Notes under the pieces: generated by a model
Database searches by the model: none
What the model was told of the DNA's origin: nothing
Seen by the model: only the letters and a program-made list of their open reading frames with translations
Source of the DNA: Penaeus vannamei
Lineage: Eukaryota; Arthropoda; Malacostraca; Decapoda; Penaeidae
DNA: 37,500 nt
Direction of reading: 5' to 3'
NCBI RefSeq assembly: GCF_042767895.1
Contig: NC_091578.1
Coordinates: forward strand, 4,427,809-4,465,308
Shown here: one piece after another, positions 21,888 to 30,049 of the stretch
Layout of the letters: every line of letters begins with the position of its first letter
How positions within the stretch are numbered: position 1 is the first letter of the stretch
Program-made: the position numbers and the translations under genes

Positions 21888-21968
21888 AGAACGAAAGAAG
21901 AAAGAGAGAAGAGAGAAGAGAAGAGAGCGAAGAGAGAGAAGAGAGAGAAAGATCCCAAACCCGAGGAC
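21399..21968 (+). repeat. Purine array, six units of 80-121 bp, each with poly(A)
   Basis: CCCAAACCC(T/G) marks at 21488, 21568, 21654, 21742, 21833 and 21954 (spacing 80, 86, 88, 91, 121). Each full unit reads CAAAGAGAC-A(n)-TCAAGAACGAAAGAAGGAAGAGAGAAG-AGAAGAG-AAAGAGCCCAAACC. Length varies in the A run (about 6 to 35) and the GAGAA run. It begins at the junction TCTCTCAGAGA with the pyrimidine array. Confidence 0.93.
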
Positions 21969-22380
21969 CGTCTCAGCCTCCGCTCTGCCGACACAAGGCC
22001 CTGACACGCGGTAATAAGGCCGAAGGAGCGTGTAGACTGTCAGCCGCGTCAGGAGCTCATCAGGCGGCCGGTCAGCGTGACACTTTCCCAATTAAGTGTT
22101 GCTACCTCGCCGCTCTGGTATGTCACCCGCCGCCTCCCGTGTACGTACGCACATACGCACATACGCACACGCATACGACGGTTAAGAGGCTAATGCATAC
22201 GGGTATAAACATTTACATGCACGTATAAGTCAAGTATTACTTATTACTTAAGTATTTTATCTTTATTAAGTATTATTGCGACGCTTAGAGGCAAATACAT
22301 AGGGGTAGAAACATTTACACGGATACGTAAGTATGACGTATCTCTTCCTCGCGTATACACACCTTCTGCGCCTTCAGGAG
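21969..22380. other. Unique block with a diverged 103 bp direct duplication
   Basis: 21969-22130 is GC-rich and CpG-containing. ACGACGGTTAAGAGGC..AATGCATACGGGTATAAACATTTACA (from 22175) and GCGACGCTTAGAGGC..AATACATAGGGGTAGAAACATTTACA (from 22278) are diverged copies 103 bases apart. AAGTATTA/ACTTAAGTA words fill the space between. No gene was recognised. Confidence 0.7.
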
Positions 22381-22828
22381 GAAGTTTTCAGGACACTCCC
22401 TCGCCCTCACGCCCCAATTCTCTCCTCCTCCTCGCACCCTCTCCCTAATTCCCACTTCCTCCTCCCTCCCGTCTCCTTCCTCTTCCCTCCCAACCTCTTC
22501 CTATCTCCTTCACCTCCTCCCACCCATCCTCCTTCTCCTGCTCTTCTTCTTCATCTTCTTACCCCTTCACCCTCTCTCCTCCTCCCACCACCTGCGTCTT
22601 CGTTCTCCTCCTCTTCCTCCTCCTCCCACCACCTCTTTCGTCCTCCTTCCTCCCTCTCACCACCACCTCCCTCCTCCTCCTTCTTCCCACCACCTCCTCC
22701 ACCGCCTTCGTCCTCCTCCTCCTCCTCCTCCCTCTCACCACCTCCTTCTTCTCACCACCTCCTCCACCGCCTTCGTCCTCCTCCTCCTCCTCCTCCTCCT
22801 CCTCCTCCTCCTCCCTCCTTCGGGTGTT
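22381..22828 (+). repeat. Polypyrimidine array, TCC with CCCACCACCTCC units
   Basis: TCCTCC words carry a loose larger unit ACCACCTCCTCCACCGCCTTCGTCC (ACCGCC at 22701 and 22766, 65 apart), with earlier relatives at about 22588 and 22627. It ends in pure (TCC)n at 22775-22813. Confidence 0.9.
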
Positions 22829-22934
22829 ATTGTCTCTTCCTGTTCAACGCGGCGCATTCAAGTGCTCTTTTGTCCAGCACGATGATGTTCCCTTCGCCCC
22901 TTTGCGCTCGTGTGGTCGTTTGCCGTAACGACCT
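22829..22934. other. Unique island
   Basis: Mixed, CpG-containing sequence (TTCAACGCGGCGCATTC, 22848). No gene was recognised. Confidence 0.45.
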
Positions 22935-23282
22935 TGTTCTCCTCTTCTCGTTATTCTCTCTTCTTTGTTCTCCTCCCTTCGTGTTCTGTCTTGTTATTCT
23001 CTCTTCGTGTTCTGTCTTGTTATTCTCTCTTCGTGTTGTCGTTTCTTCTCTTTTCCTTGTTCTCCTCTTCTCGTGTTCTGTCTCGTTATTCTCTCTTCTT
23101 TGTTCTCCTCTTCTTCGTGTTCTGTCTTGTTATTCTCTCTTCTTTGTTCTCCTCCCTTCGTGTTTTGTCTTGTTATTCTTTCTTCGTGTTCTGTCTTGTT
23201 CTCCTCTCTTCGTGTTCTGTCTCGTTATTCTCTCTTCTTTGTTCTCCTCTCCTCGTGTTCTGTCTTGTTATTCTCTTTTCCT
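22935..23282 (+). repeat. TTCGTGTTCTGTCTTGTTATTCTC minisatellite, mixed 25/45/54 bp
   Basis: GTTCTGTCTTGTTATTCTCT heads recur at about 22983, 23009, 23064, 23118, 23163, 23188, 23213 and 23257. Two modules are mixed: the 25-26 bp head and an optional TTTGTTCTCCTC(CC) module. Leu/Ser/Phe/Val frames reflect the repeat. Confidence 0.92.
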
Positions 23283-23400
23283 TCCCCCGTTCATTCCTTA
23301 TCCTTGTTTGTTCTTTTTTTGAGTTTTTTTCCTTCCCTTTCTCATTTCCTCATCTCCTTTTCCGTTATTTATTTTGAGTTTTCTTCATTATCATTATCGC
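23283..23400. other. T-rich spacer
   Basis: T/C-biased sequence, with TATTTTGAGTTTT twice in related form (23316, 23370). No gene. Confidence 0.5.
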
Positions 23401-23722
23401 CTCATCAAACATACTCATCATCATCAAACATATTCATCATCATCATCGTCATCATCAAACATATTCATATTCATCATCGTCATCATCAAACATATTCATC
23501 ATCATCATCGTCATCATCAAACATATTCATCATTTATCAAACATATACATCATCATCATCGTCATCATCAAACATATTCATATTCATCATCGTCATCATC
23601 ATCATCGTCATCACCATCGTCATCATCATCGTCATCATCGTCATCATCATCATCGTCATCATCATCAAACATATTCATCATCATCATCGTCATCATCATC
23701 ATCGTCATCATCATCATCGTTC
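23401..23722 (+). repeat. (ATC)n minisatellite with AAACATATTC heads, 31 bp unit
   Basis: AAACATA heads at 23407, 23426, 23457, 23488, 23519, 23539, 23570 and 23667, with typical spacing 31 and short variants of 19-20. The body is TCATCATCATCGTCATCATC. The minus strand gives poly-Asp/Met frames that are not genes. Confidence 0.94.
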
Positions 23723-23868
23723 TTACGATAGCGAAACCACAAATAGTTTTAAGGTCGAGATCCACTTCTAATCAATTTAATTACGATGATTGCTGTTCTT
23801 TATCTCGATAATAACAACAATTCGCTTCGTTTTTGTGTTCTGTGCGTTATTCATGTTTTTCTTTTCTT
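23723..23868. other. Unique island
   Basis: AT-leaning mixed sequence with no recognised gene. Confidence 0.45.
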
Positions 23869-24190
23869 TTCTTTTTTTGAGGGGAGAAGGAGAAGGAGAA
23901 GAAGGGAAGAAGGAGGGAGGAAGGAAGGAAGAACATGTGAATGCGATTTTTTTTTTGAGGGGGGGGGGAGGAGAAGGAGAAGGAGGGAAGAAGGAGGGAG
24001 GGAGGAAGGAAGAACATGTGAATGCGATTTTTTTTGAGGGGGGGGAGGGGGAGGAGCAGGAGGGAGGAAGGAAGGAAAAACATGTGAATGCGACTTGTTC
24101 TTTTTTCTTTTTTGGGGGGGAGGGGGGTAGGAGAAGGAGGGAGGGAGGGAGGGAGGGAGGAAGAACATGTTGTGAATGCGATTTATGTTG
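23869..24190 (+). repeat. Four-copy 66-85 bp array ending AACATGTGAATGCGA
   Basis: AACATGT(TG)GAATGCGA marks at 23932, 24013, 24079 and 24164 (spacing 81, 66, 85). Each is preceded by T(n)-GAGGGGGG-purine tract. The conserved 15-mer contains the ACATGT palindrome; the T, G and GGA runs vary in length. Confidence 0.93.
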
Positions 24191-24660
24191 CATGCGTCCT
24201 CATCCTCGCTACATATCGGAATTCGCGCTGTGACTGCAACATTTCGAGTGCAATATCAACCGTGATGCAGTCTTGATCAACAGCGACTGGTCCCTATTGG
24301 CATAAATATTATTGATTATCTAATTTATCATTCGGCCATGCGAAACCTCTTTTTTATGTTGCAATTGCTATAAATGTCGTCCACTTTCTGTACAAGAAGG
24401 GAAGGGAAAATATATATATTTGAATCGTCCACTTTCTGTACAAGGGAAAAAAATATTTTTATAAAACTCTGTTGTGTGACACGGATAAATATTTTTTTTG
24501 GAGACAGTAATTGAACATTTTCGCTCAAGCTGTCTGTTCTCAATACCGACAAGTAAACAGGTAAGATCAGGTGAATATTAATTATATGAGTGGTTTATTC
24601 GGGTCATTTTAAGTGTTTTGAGTCATCCATATTGTTTATTTTTTCCCGACATACAGCATC
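24191..24660. other. AT-rich unique block with a 48 bp tandem pair
   Basis: TCGTCCACTTTCTGTACAAG occurs exactly at 24377 and 24425. The rest is AT-rich with no recognised gene, and the open frames are short. This is one of the larger complex stretches. Confidence 0.6.
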
Positions 24661-24832
24661 TCTCCTTTCCCTCTCTGTCTGTGTGTCTCAGTCTCTCTTT
24701 TTTCTTCTCTCTCTCTCTCTCTCTCTCTGCCTCCATCCTCTTTCTCTTCTCTCTCTCTCTCTCTCCTCTCTCTCTCTGCCCCCATCCTCTTTCTCTTCTC
24801 TCTCTCTCTCTCCTCTCTCTCTCTCTGCCCCC

Positions 24833-24876
<44 letters not shown>

Positions 24877-24967
24877 GCCCCCATCCTCTTTCTCTTCTCT
24901 CTCTCTCTCTCCTCTCTCTCTCTCTGCCCCCACCATCTCTATCTCTCCTCTCTCTCTCTCTCTTTTA
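24661..24967 (+). repeat. 49 bp minisatellite in a (CT)n background, five copies
   Basis: TGCC(C/T)CC(A/C)(T/C)C heads at 24728, 24777, 24826, 24876 and 24925 (spacing 49, 49, 50, 49), followed by CTCTTTCTCTTCTCTC and (CT)n. The spacing is unusually constant for a CT array. Confidence 0.94.
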
Positions 24968-25040
24968 TCTCACTCATTCATCAGCATCATCGCCGTCATC
25001 GTGCTTCGGTGTCGACAGCGGAACGAAGCCGCGGAAAAGG
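24968..25040. other. Unique island
   Basis: CATCATCGCCGTCATCGTGC near 24983, then CpG-rich AGCGGAACGAAGCCGCGG (25018). No gene was recognised. Confidence 0.45.
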
Positions 25041-25245
25041 ACGGGTTTAGATAAAGAAAAAAAAAAGAGAGAGAGAAAGAAAAAAGAGAAAAAACCCAGA
25101 AAAAACACAACAAAAAGGAAGAAAAATAAAAAAAAAACTGAAACAACAAAAGAAAAAAACAACAAAAAAAGAAGAAAAATATGAAAGAGAGAGAGAGAGA
25201 GAAGAAGAAGAAAGAAAAAAACGTAGAGAAGGGACAAGCTGAAGA
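25041..25245 (+). repeat. A-rich polypurine tract
   Basis: AAAAAGAAGAAAA and GAGAGAGA words. It faces the CT array across a 73-base island. Confidence 0.85.
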
Positions 25246-25325
25246 AGGCATCAGCGACCAATATGGCGGCCGGCGGACAGGTACGAGTCCCGGATGTCAC
25301 TCGCCCGACTAATTGTGCATCGCGA
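25246..25325 (+). promoter_or_regulatory. Island with CCAATATGGCGGCC and a donor-like CAG|GTACGAGT
   Basis: AATATGGCGGC (25260-25270) matches the YY1-type core AA(N)ATGGCGGC on the plus strand. The ATG at 25263 opens Met-Ala-Ala-Gly-Gly-Gln and then meets CAG|GTACGA at 25278-25286, which resembles a splice donor. This is what a very short first coding exon would look like. No downstream exon is recognised and the Kozak -3 base is C, so this stays a weak candidate. Confidence 0.25.
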
Positions 25326-25890
25326 AGGTGGTCTTGGAGGGGGGGGAGGGGGGTAGGGGGAGTGGATGGGGATGGTGGTCTTGGAGGGGCGAGGGGAGGG
25401 GGCGGTAGGGAGAGTGGATGGGGGGGTTAGGGAGAGTGGATAGGGATGGTGGTCCTGGAGGGGGAGAGGGGTAGGGGGAGTGGATGGGGATGGTGGTCTT
25501 GGAGGGGGGTAGGGGGAGGGATGGGGATGGTGGTCTTGGAGGGCGAGGGGAAGGGGGGGTAGGGGGAGTGGATGGGGATGGTGGTCTTGGAGGGGCGAGG
25601 GGAAGGGGGGAGGGTAGGGGGAGTGGATGGGGATGGTAGTCTTGGAGGGGAGCGGTAGGGAGAGTGGATGGGGATGGTGGTCCTGGAGGGAGGGGAGGGG
25701 GGCAGGGGAGTGGATGGGGAGGGGCGAGTTGCGTGGGAGGGGGAGGGGAGTGGATGGGGATGGTGGTCCTGGAGGAGGAGGGAGAGATGGGGATGGTGGT
25801 CTTGGAGGGGGCGAGGGGAGGGGGTAGGGGGAATGGATGGGGATGGTGGTCCTGAGAGGGGCGAGGGGAGGGGGAGTGGATGAGGAGGGA
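25326..25890 (+). repeat. G-rich minisatellite, GGATGGGGATGGTGGTC(T/C)TGGAGGGG, about 11 copies
   Basis: TGGT(A)GTC(T/C)TG marks at about 25328, 25376, 25449, 25493, 25531, 25581, 25635, 25677, 25764, 25797 and 25847. The filler is GCGAGGGGAGGGGGGTAGGGGGAGT of variable length. The minus strand is proline-rich (TTIPIHSP words) only because of the repeat. Very strong plus-strand G4 potential. Confidence 0.95.
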
Positions 25891-26155
25891 GAGGGTGATG
25901 GGGGGTGAGGAAGTTGGCGTGGGGGAAAGCGATGGGGGATGAGGAAGGACGAAGGTAGAGAATGGGGAGAGAGGAAGGAGAAAGGTGGTAAAGGGAGGAT
26001 GAGGAAGGAGGAAGCGTGGAGAGGGAAGGTGGAATGAGTGGAGGGAGTGGGGAGTGAGAGAGGGAAGCGGAAGGTGATAAAAGGAAAGGATGAGGGAGTG
26101 AGGGAAGGGGGAGAGGGAAAGGTGGAGGGAGTGAGGGGGAGGGGGAGGGGAGTAG
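25891..26155 (+). repeat. Polypurine tract with GAGGAAGGAGAAAGGTGG words
   Basis: G/A-rich sequence with loose repeats of about 30-45 bp (GGGATGAGGAAGGA). Confidence 0.85.
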
Positions 26156-26215
26156 TTGCCTAGTGTCCATGACGAGTACATATTGGTCCTTGTCGGTGTC
26201 CCTCGGGGGAGAGGA

Positions 26216-26378
26216 GGAGAGGGACTGAAGGAGGGGAAGTGAAAGAGGAAGGAGGAGGGAGAGGGAGAGGGAGAGAGAAACTGAAGACAGAAGAGGGGTA
26301 AAGAAAGGGGGAGAGGTGAGATGAATGGGAAAGAGAGAAAGAAGGAGGAGAGGGGAGAAGAACTGAAGAGAAGGAGGA
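26216..26378 (+). repeat. Polypurine tract
   Basis: GGAGAGGGAGAG and GAAGAAGGAGG words. It follows a 60-base unique island (26156-26215) in which I see no gene. Confidence 0.85.
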
Positions 26379-26741
26379 AAGCAGGAGCAGTAGAGACACG
26401 AAACAAAGAAGAAGGAGAAAGAGAATAAAGAGAAGGAAAGGAAGAAGGAGAAAGAGAATAAAGAGAAGGAAAGGAAGAAGGAGAAAAAGAATAATGAGAA
26501 GGAAAGGAAGAAGGAGGAACAGCAGAGACACGAAACAAAGAAGAAGGAGAAAGAGAATAAAGAGAAGGAGAGGTACAAGGAGGAACAGCAGAGACACGAA
26601 ACAAAGAAGAAGGAGGAAGAGAATAGAGAGAAGGAAAGGAAGAAGGAGAAGGAGAATAAAGAGAAGGAAAGGAAGAAGGAGGAACATCAGAGACACGAAA
26701 CAAAGAAGAAGGAGAAAGAGAATAAAGGGAAAGAGAGGGAG
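26379..26741 (+). repeat. Indel-free 33 bp array, 11 monomers of two types
   Basis: Eleven consecutive 33 bp monomers occur with no length change. Type A has AAGGAGAAAGAGAATAAAGAG + AAGGAAAGGAAG. Type B has AAGGAGGAACAGCAGAGACA + CGAAACAAAGAAG. Order from 26379 is B A A A B A B A A B A, with the GAGACACG of B at 26393, 26525, 26591 and 26690 (differences 132, 66, 99). One plus frame is open from 26394 to TAA at 26790 and encodes KEKENKEKERK (A) and KEEQQRHETKK (B), ending NYLRSPYLLT. There is no ATG and no pyrimidine-rich acceptor, so it is annotated as repeat; the coding option is discussed as a finding. Confidence 0.95.
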
Positions 26742-26975
26742 AAGAGGAAAAAGGAAAAAAATTACTTAAGATCCCCATATCTTTTGACTTAAGACTTTTT
26801 ATTTCCTCGAAGGACCGATGTCAGAATAGCCGCTTGAGGTCGTTATAAAGGGGTTAAGGAAGTCGCTAAATAACTGTTACTTTGACATGTAAAGCTCTTG
26901 TTTCTGTATAAATAACTCGGTCCCTTTGACTTAGGGAGTCTAAGGCAACCTCTCGCTCTATAAGGGAAGGAGGGT
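26742..26975. other. Unique block
   Basis: Mixed sequence with GACTTAAGAC and GACTTAGGGAG words. It carries the tail of the open frame above to 26792; nothing else was recognised. Confidence 0.5.
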
Positions 26976-27750
26976 CGTATCACTAAATTTTTAGAAATAG
27001 AAAATAGAATTTTTTAAATATTTTTTTCACCATTTTTTTTTTGTTTTGGTTTTATTCTTACACATATTATATTTTTTTCATCTATTTTATTATTATTATT
27101 ATTATTACACATATTAGGACTAAATTTGTAAAATAAAGAAGAGATTTTTTTTTCATTTATTTTTTCATGTTTTATTCCTACATATATTAGGACGTATCAC
27201 CAAATTCATAAAATAAAAAAGGGAATATTTTTTTGCATTTTTTTTTTAATTTCTATTCTTACACATATGTCGCATCACTAAATTTGTAAAATAAAGAAGG
27301 GAATATTTTTTCATTTATTTTTTCATGTTTTATTCTTACATATATCAGGACGCATCACCAAATTCATAAAATAAAAAAGGGAATATTTTTTTGCATTTTT
27401 TTTTTAATTTCTATTCTTACACATATGTCGCATCACTAAATTTGTAAAATAAAGAAGGGAATATTTTTTCATTTATTTTTTCATGTTTTATTCTTACATA
27501 TATCAGGACGCATCACCAAATTCATAAAATAAAAAAGGGAATATTTTTTTGCATTTTTTTTTTAATTTCTATTCTTACACATATGTCGCATCACTAAATT
27601 TGTAAAATAAAGAAGGGAATATTTTTTCATTTATTTTTTCATGTTTTATTCTTACATATATCAGGACGCAACACCAAATTCGTAAAATAAAAAAAAGGAA
27701 TATATTTTTTCATTACTTTTTTCATTCTTATTCTTACCCATATTAGGCGA
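26976..27750 (+). repeat. AT-rich satellite, 79 bp monomers in a 157-158 bp dimer
   Basis: CAAATTC(A/G)TAAAATAAAAAA marks at 27201, 27359, 27517 and 27674 (spacing 158, 158, 157). Between them lies the second monomer, CACTAAATTTGTAAAATAAAGAAGGG. The two differ in the middle (GCATTTTTTTTTTAATTTC versus CATTTATTTTTTCATG) and share TATTCTTACA(C/T)ATAT. Central dimers look identical by eye; diverged monomers flank at 26976-27180 and 27680-27750. Confidence 0.95.
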
Positions 27751-27990
27751 CTCTCTGACAATTCAGTAGAATATATAAGGCAAAACCGCGTCAGATAAGG
27801 CATACGATACAGGTCGGATGGGAGAGATTAAGGTTTAATAATTAACAATAAAAAAGGGAGATCTATTTTAGACGCCGAGAAAAAGAAGAAAAAGAACAAA
27901 AAAATGGAGCCTCGATTTACACGAAAGGAAGAAATGACAACTGGTTTCTTCCGTAAAGGAGAGGCGATAATAAGCGCCAGTGATCGTGTG
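27751..27990. other. Unique block; weak open frame at its right end
   Basis: Mixed sequence with CTATTTTAGACGCC at 27863. An ATG at 27904 in good context (AAAAAAATGG) opens MEPRFTRKEEMTTGFFRKGE..., 32 residues of ordinary composition before the frame enters (CT)n. I do not recognise it and it could be chance. Confidence 0.35.
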
Positions 27991-28250
<260 letters not shown>

Positions 28251-28376
28251 CCAGTCGCCCCAGGCTCTTTTCTACAAGCTTTACGCCCATATTTGGCACA
28301 AGCGTCGCTATAAAACAATCATTCCTCAAGGGGACAAGGCCGTGGTTACCGGTAGCGGACCGTCGTGTAGTGTACC
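28251..28376. other. Unique island
   Basis: Mixed sequence with a CpG-rich end (GGTTACCGGTAGCGGACCGTCG, 28344-28365). No gene was recognised. Confidence 0.45.
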
Positions 28377-28990
28377 GGTATGTGAACGAAGACCGGGGTA
28401 TGTGAACGAAGACCGGGGTATGTGAACGAAGAGCGGGTTATGTGAACGAAGAGCGGGGTATGTGAACGAAGAGCGGGGTATGTGAACGAAGAGCGGGGTA
28501 TGTGAACGAAGAGCGGGGTATGTGAACGAAGAATGAGTGTATGTGAACTAAGAATGGGTGTATGTGAACGAAGAGCGGGGTATGTGAACGAAGAACGAGT
28601 GTACGCGAACGAAGTACGAGTGTATGTGAACGAAAAGCGGGGTATGTGAACGAAGAACGAGTGTATGTGAACGAAGTACGAGTGTATGTGAACGAAGAAT
28701 GGGTGTATGTGAATGAACAATGTGAAAAAAAATTAAATACGTGAGCGGAGAACAGTATGTGAATGAAGAACGAGTATGTGAACGAATATCGGGTGTATGT
28801 GAACGAAAAACGGGTAAACGTGAACTAATAACGGGCATTTGAACGAATAACGGGTGTATGTGAACGAATAACGGGGTATACGCATGAAGAACTATGTGAA
28901 CGGAGAACGGGGTATGTGAAAGACGAACGGGTATGTGAACGAAGAAGCGAGGTCTTGAACGGAAGGCGGGGTATGTGAACGAAGAACCCG
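28377..28990 (+). repeat. 20-21 bp tandem array, about 29 copies
   Basis: TATGTGAACGAAGA(C/G)CGGGG repeats with exact 20-base spacing from 28381 to about 28541. It then drifts to 20-22 bp variants such as TGTATGTGAACGAAGAACGAG, with the most decayed copies at 28720-28990. Left copies are the youngest. The minus strand is open for long stretches as seven-residue words (FVHIPRS, SFTYPAL, RSHTPLF) because 21 bp units keep frame; I treat these as repeat translation. Confidence 0.96.
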
Positions 28991-29018
28991 CAAGGATAAC
29001 AAGGGTTATAAATATATA

Positions 29019-29045
29019 TAGACATACATATATGTGTGTATCTTC
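29019..29045 (+). repeat. 27 bp direct repeat, right copy
   Basis: Exact copy of 28192-28218; distance between starts is 827 bases. Its last three bases (TTC) are the first bases of the hairpin arm at 29043. Confidence 0.93.
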
Positions 29046-29133
29046 GTTAAAGAACGAGTATGTGAACGAAGACCAAGTGTATGTGAAATTTCTTGTGAAA
29101 TATACTTCGTTCACATACTCGTTCTTTAACGAA
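29043..29133. repeat. Perfect 29 bp inverted repeat (hairpin), 33 nt loop
   Basis: The left arm 29043-29071 starts TTCGTTAAAGAACGAGTATG. The right arm 29105-29133 starts CTTCGTTCACATACTCG and is its exact reverse complement. Spacer 29072-29104. The arms contain the GTATGTGAACGAAG unit of the adjacent array, so the right arm is an inverted array unit. If transcribed it would fold into a fully paired 29 bp stem. Confidence 0.95.
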
Positions 29134-29205
29134 AGGGAAATAGAGGAAAAGGAAATCGTTTTAAGAGAATTCTCTCTGGCCGCGCTGTCACCTTTCACCT
29201 GGATG
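29134..29205. other. Unique island
   Basis: Mixed sequence with GAGAATTCTC palindrome (29166-29175). No gene. Confidence 0.45.
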
Positions 29206-29342
29206 GAGGGGGAAGGGAGGGAGAGAGGAGAAAAGGGAAAGAGAGGGAGGAGAAAAGCAGAAGAGGGGGCAGAAAGAAAGAGGAAATGAATGAGCGAGAA
29301 AGTGAAAAGGAAGGGGAGGCAGGCAGATAAAGAGCTGTCAAA

Positions 29343-29375
<33 letters not shown>

Positions 29376-29510
29376 GAGAGAGAGACAAACAGAGAGAGAG
29401 AGTAAGAGTAAGCGAGAGAGAGAGAGCGCGAGAGAGAGATTCTGAAAGACCCGAGAAGGTGATGACGAAAAAAAAAAAAATCTAAAAAAAAAAAAAAAAA
29501 ACACGAAATG
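29206..29510 (+). repeat. Polypurine tract, (GA)n and A-runs
   Basis: GGGAGA words, (GA)n about 29344-29410, then A13 and A17 runs at about 29468-29480 and 29485-29501. Confidence 0.9.
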
Positions 29511-29900
29511 AACAGTCTAAAAAGATCCCAGGACTCGAGCAGCCATCGAGAGGCTTTCCCGAATCGCATAGAGATGTTACCAGCCCGCCGTCAGTTATTA
29601 ATGAGGTTTGAAACGCGACCAAATTCGTTCACACTGCGACCGAGAGTGTATAGCGAGGCGCGCGCGTCCGCTGCCGCCGCCAACCGGTAAAACAGGTTAG
29701 CTGCGGCCCTTCGCTCGCGCCATTTCCGCCCTTATGTCCGGGTGTCGTTAGGGCTTCCTCGGTGGCTTAAGCTGGCGTAAGCGGGCAGGCGGCGGCGGCG
29801 ACCGTGCGAGGCCGGGCTTTGCTATTACTCGCATCCATACTTGGTCACGTCTTCCTGGCGATAATTATGGGAGGCGAAGGGAGTCTCCGATAGGGCGCTG
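29511..29900. promoter_or_regulatory. CpG-rich unique island, promoter candidate
   Basis: By hand I count about 37 CpG in 29541-29830, including GCGAGGCGCGCGCG (29653) and a GGCGGCGGCGGCGACCG stretch (29789). It is the densest non-repeat CpG stretch seen. CAG|GTTAGC at 29693 is a weak donor-like word. No TATA box or recognisable first exon is found, so promoter function is only a possibility. Confidence 0.35.
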
Positions 29901-30049
29901 AGACCCCCCCTCCCCCCCACCCTTCCAATCCCCCTCCTCCCCAATCCTTCCCTCTCCCTCCCTCCCACTCCCTCCTCTCCAAAAAAAAGAAAAAAAGAAA
30001 AAAAAGTAATAATCAGGCCTATGTTCTTCCTCCTTTTCCTTCTTCGGGG
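29901..30049 (+). repeat. C-rich tract then A-rich patch
   Basis: CCCCCCCTCCCCCCC and CCCTCC words (29906-29980), then AAAAAAAAGAAAAAAAGAAAAAAAAG to about 30008, then unique sequence. Confidence 0.75.

Noticed and set aside
23401..23722. CRISPR-like array (31 bp periodic heads)
   Set aside because: Spacers are the same ATC filler rather than unique sequences, heads are only about 10 bp, and the genome is eukaryotic.
26160..26696. Leucine/phenylalanine-rich multi-span membrane protein on the minus strand of the 33 bp array
   Set aside because: It is the antisense of a purine array; hydrophobicity is automatic when AAG/GAA is read from the other strand. The plus-strand reading is the more plausible coding option.
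28346..29504. Minus-strand protein with FVHIPRS / SFTYPAL heptads
   Set aside because: It is the translation of the 20-21 bp array; frame shifts occur wherever the unit is 20 bp, and the frame then continues through (GA)n and A-runs.
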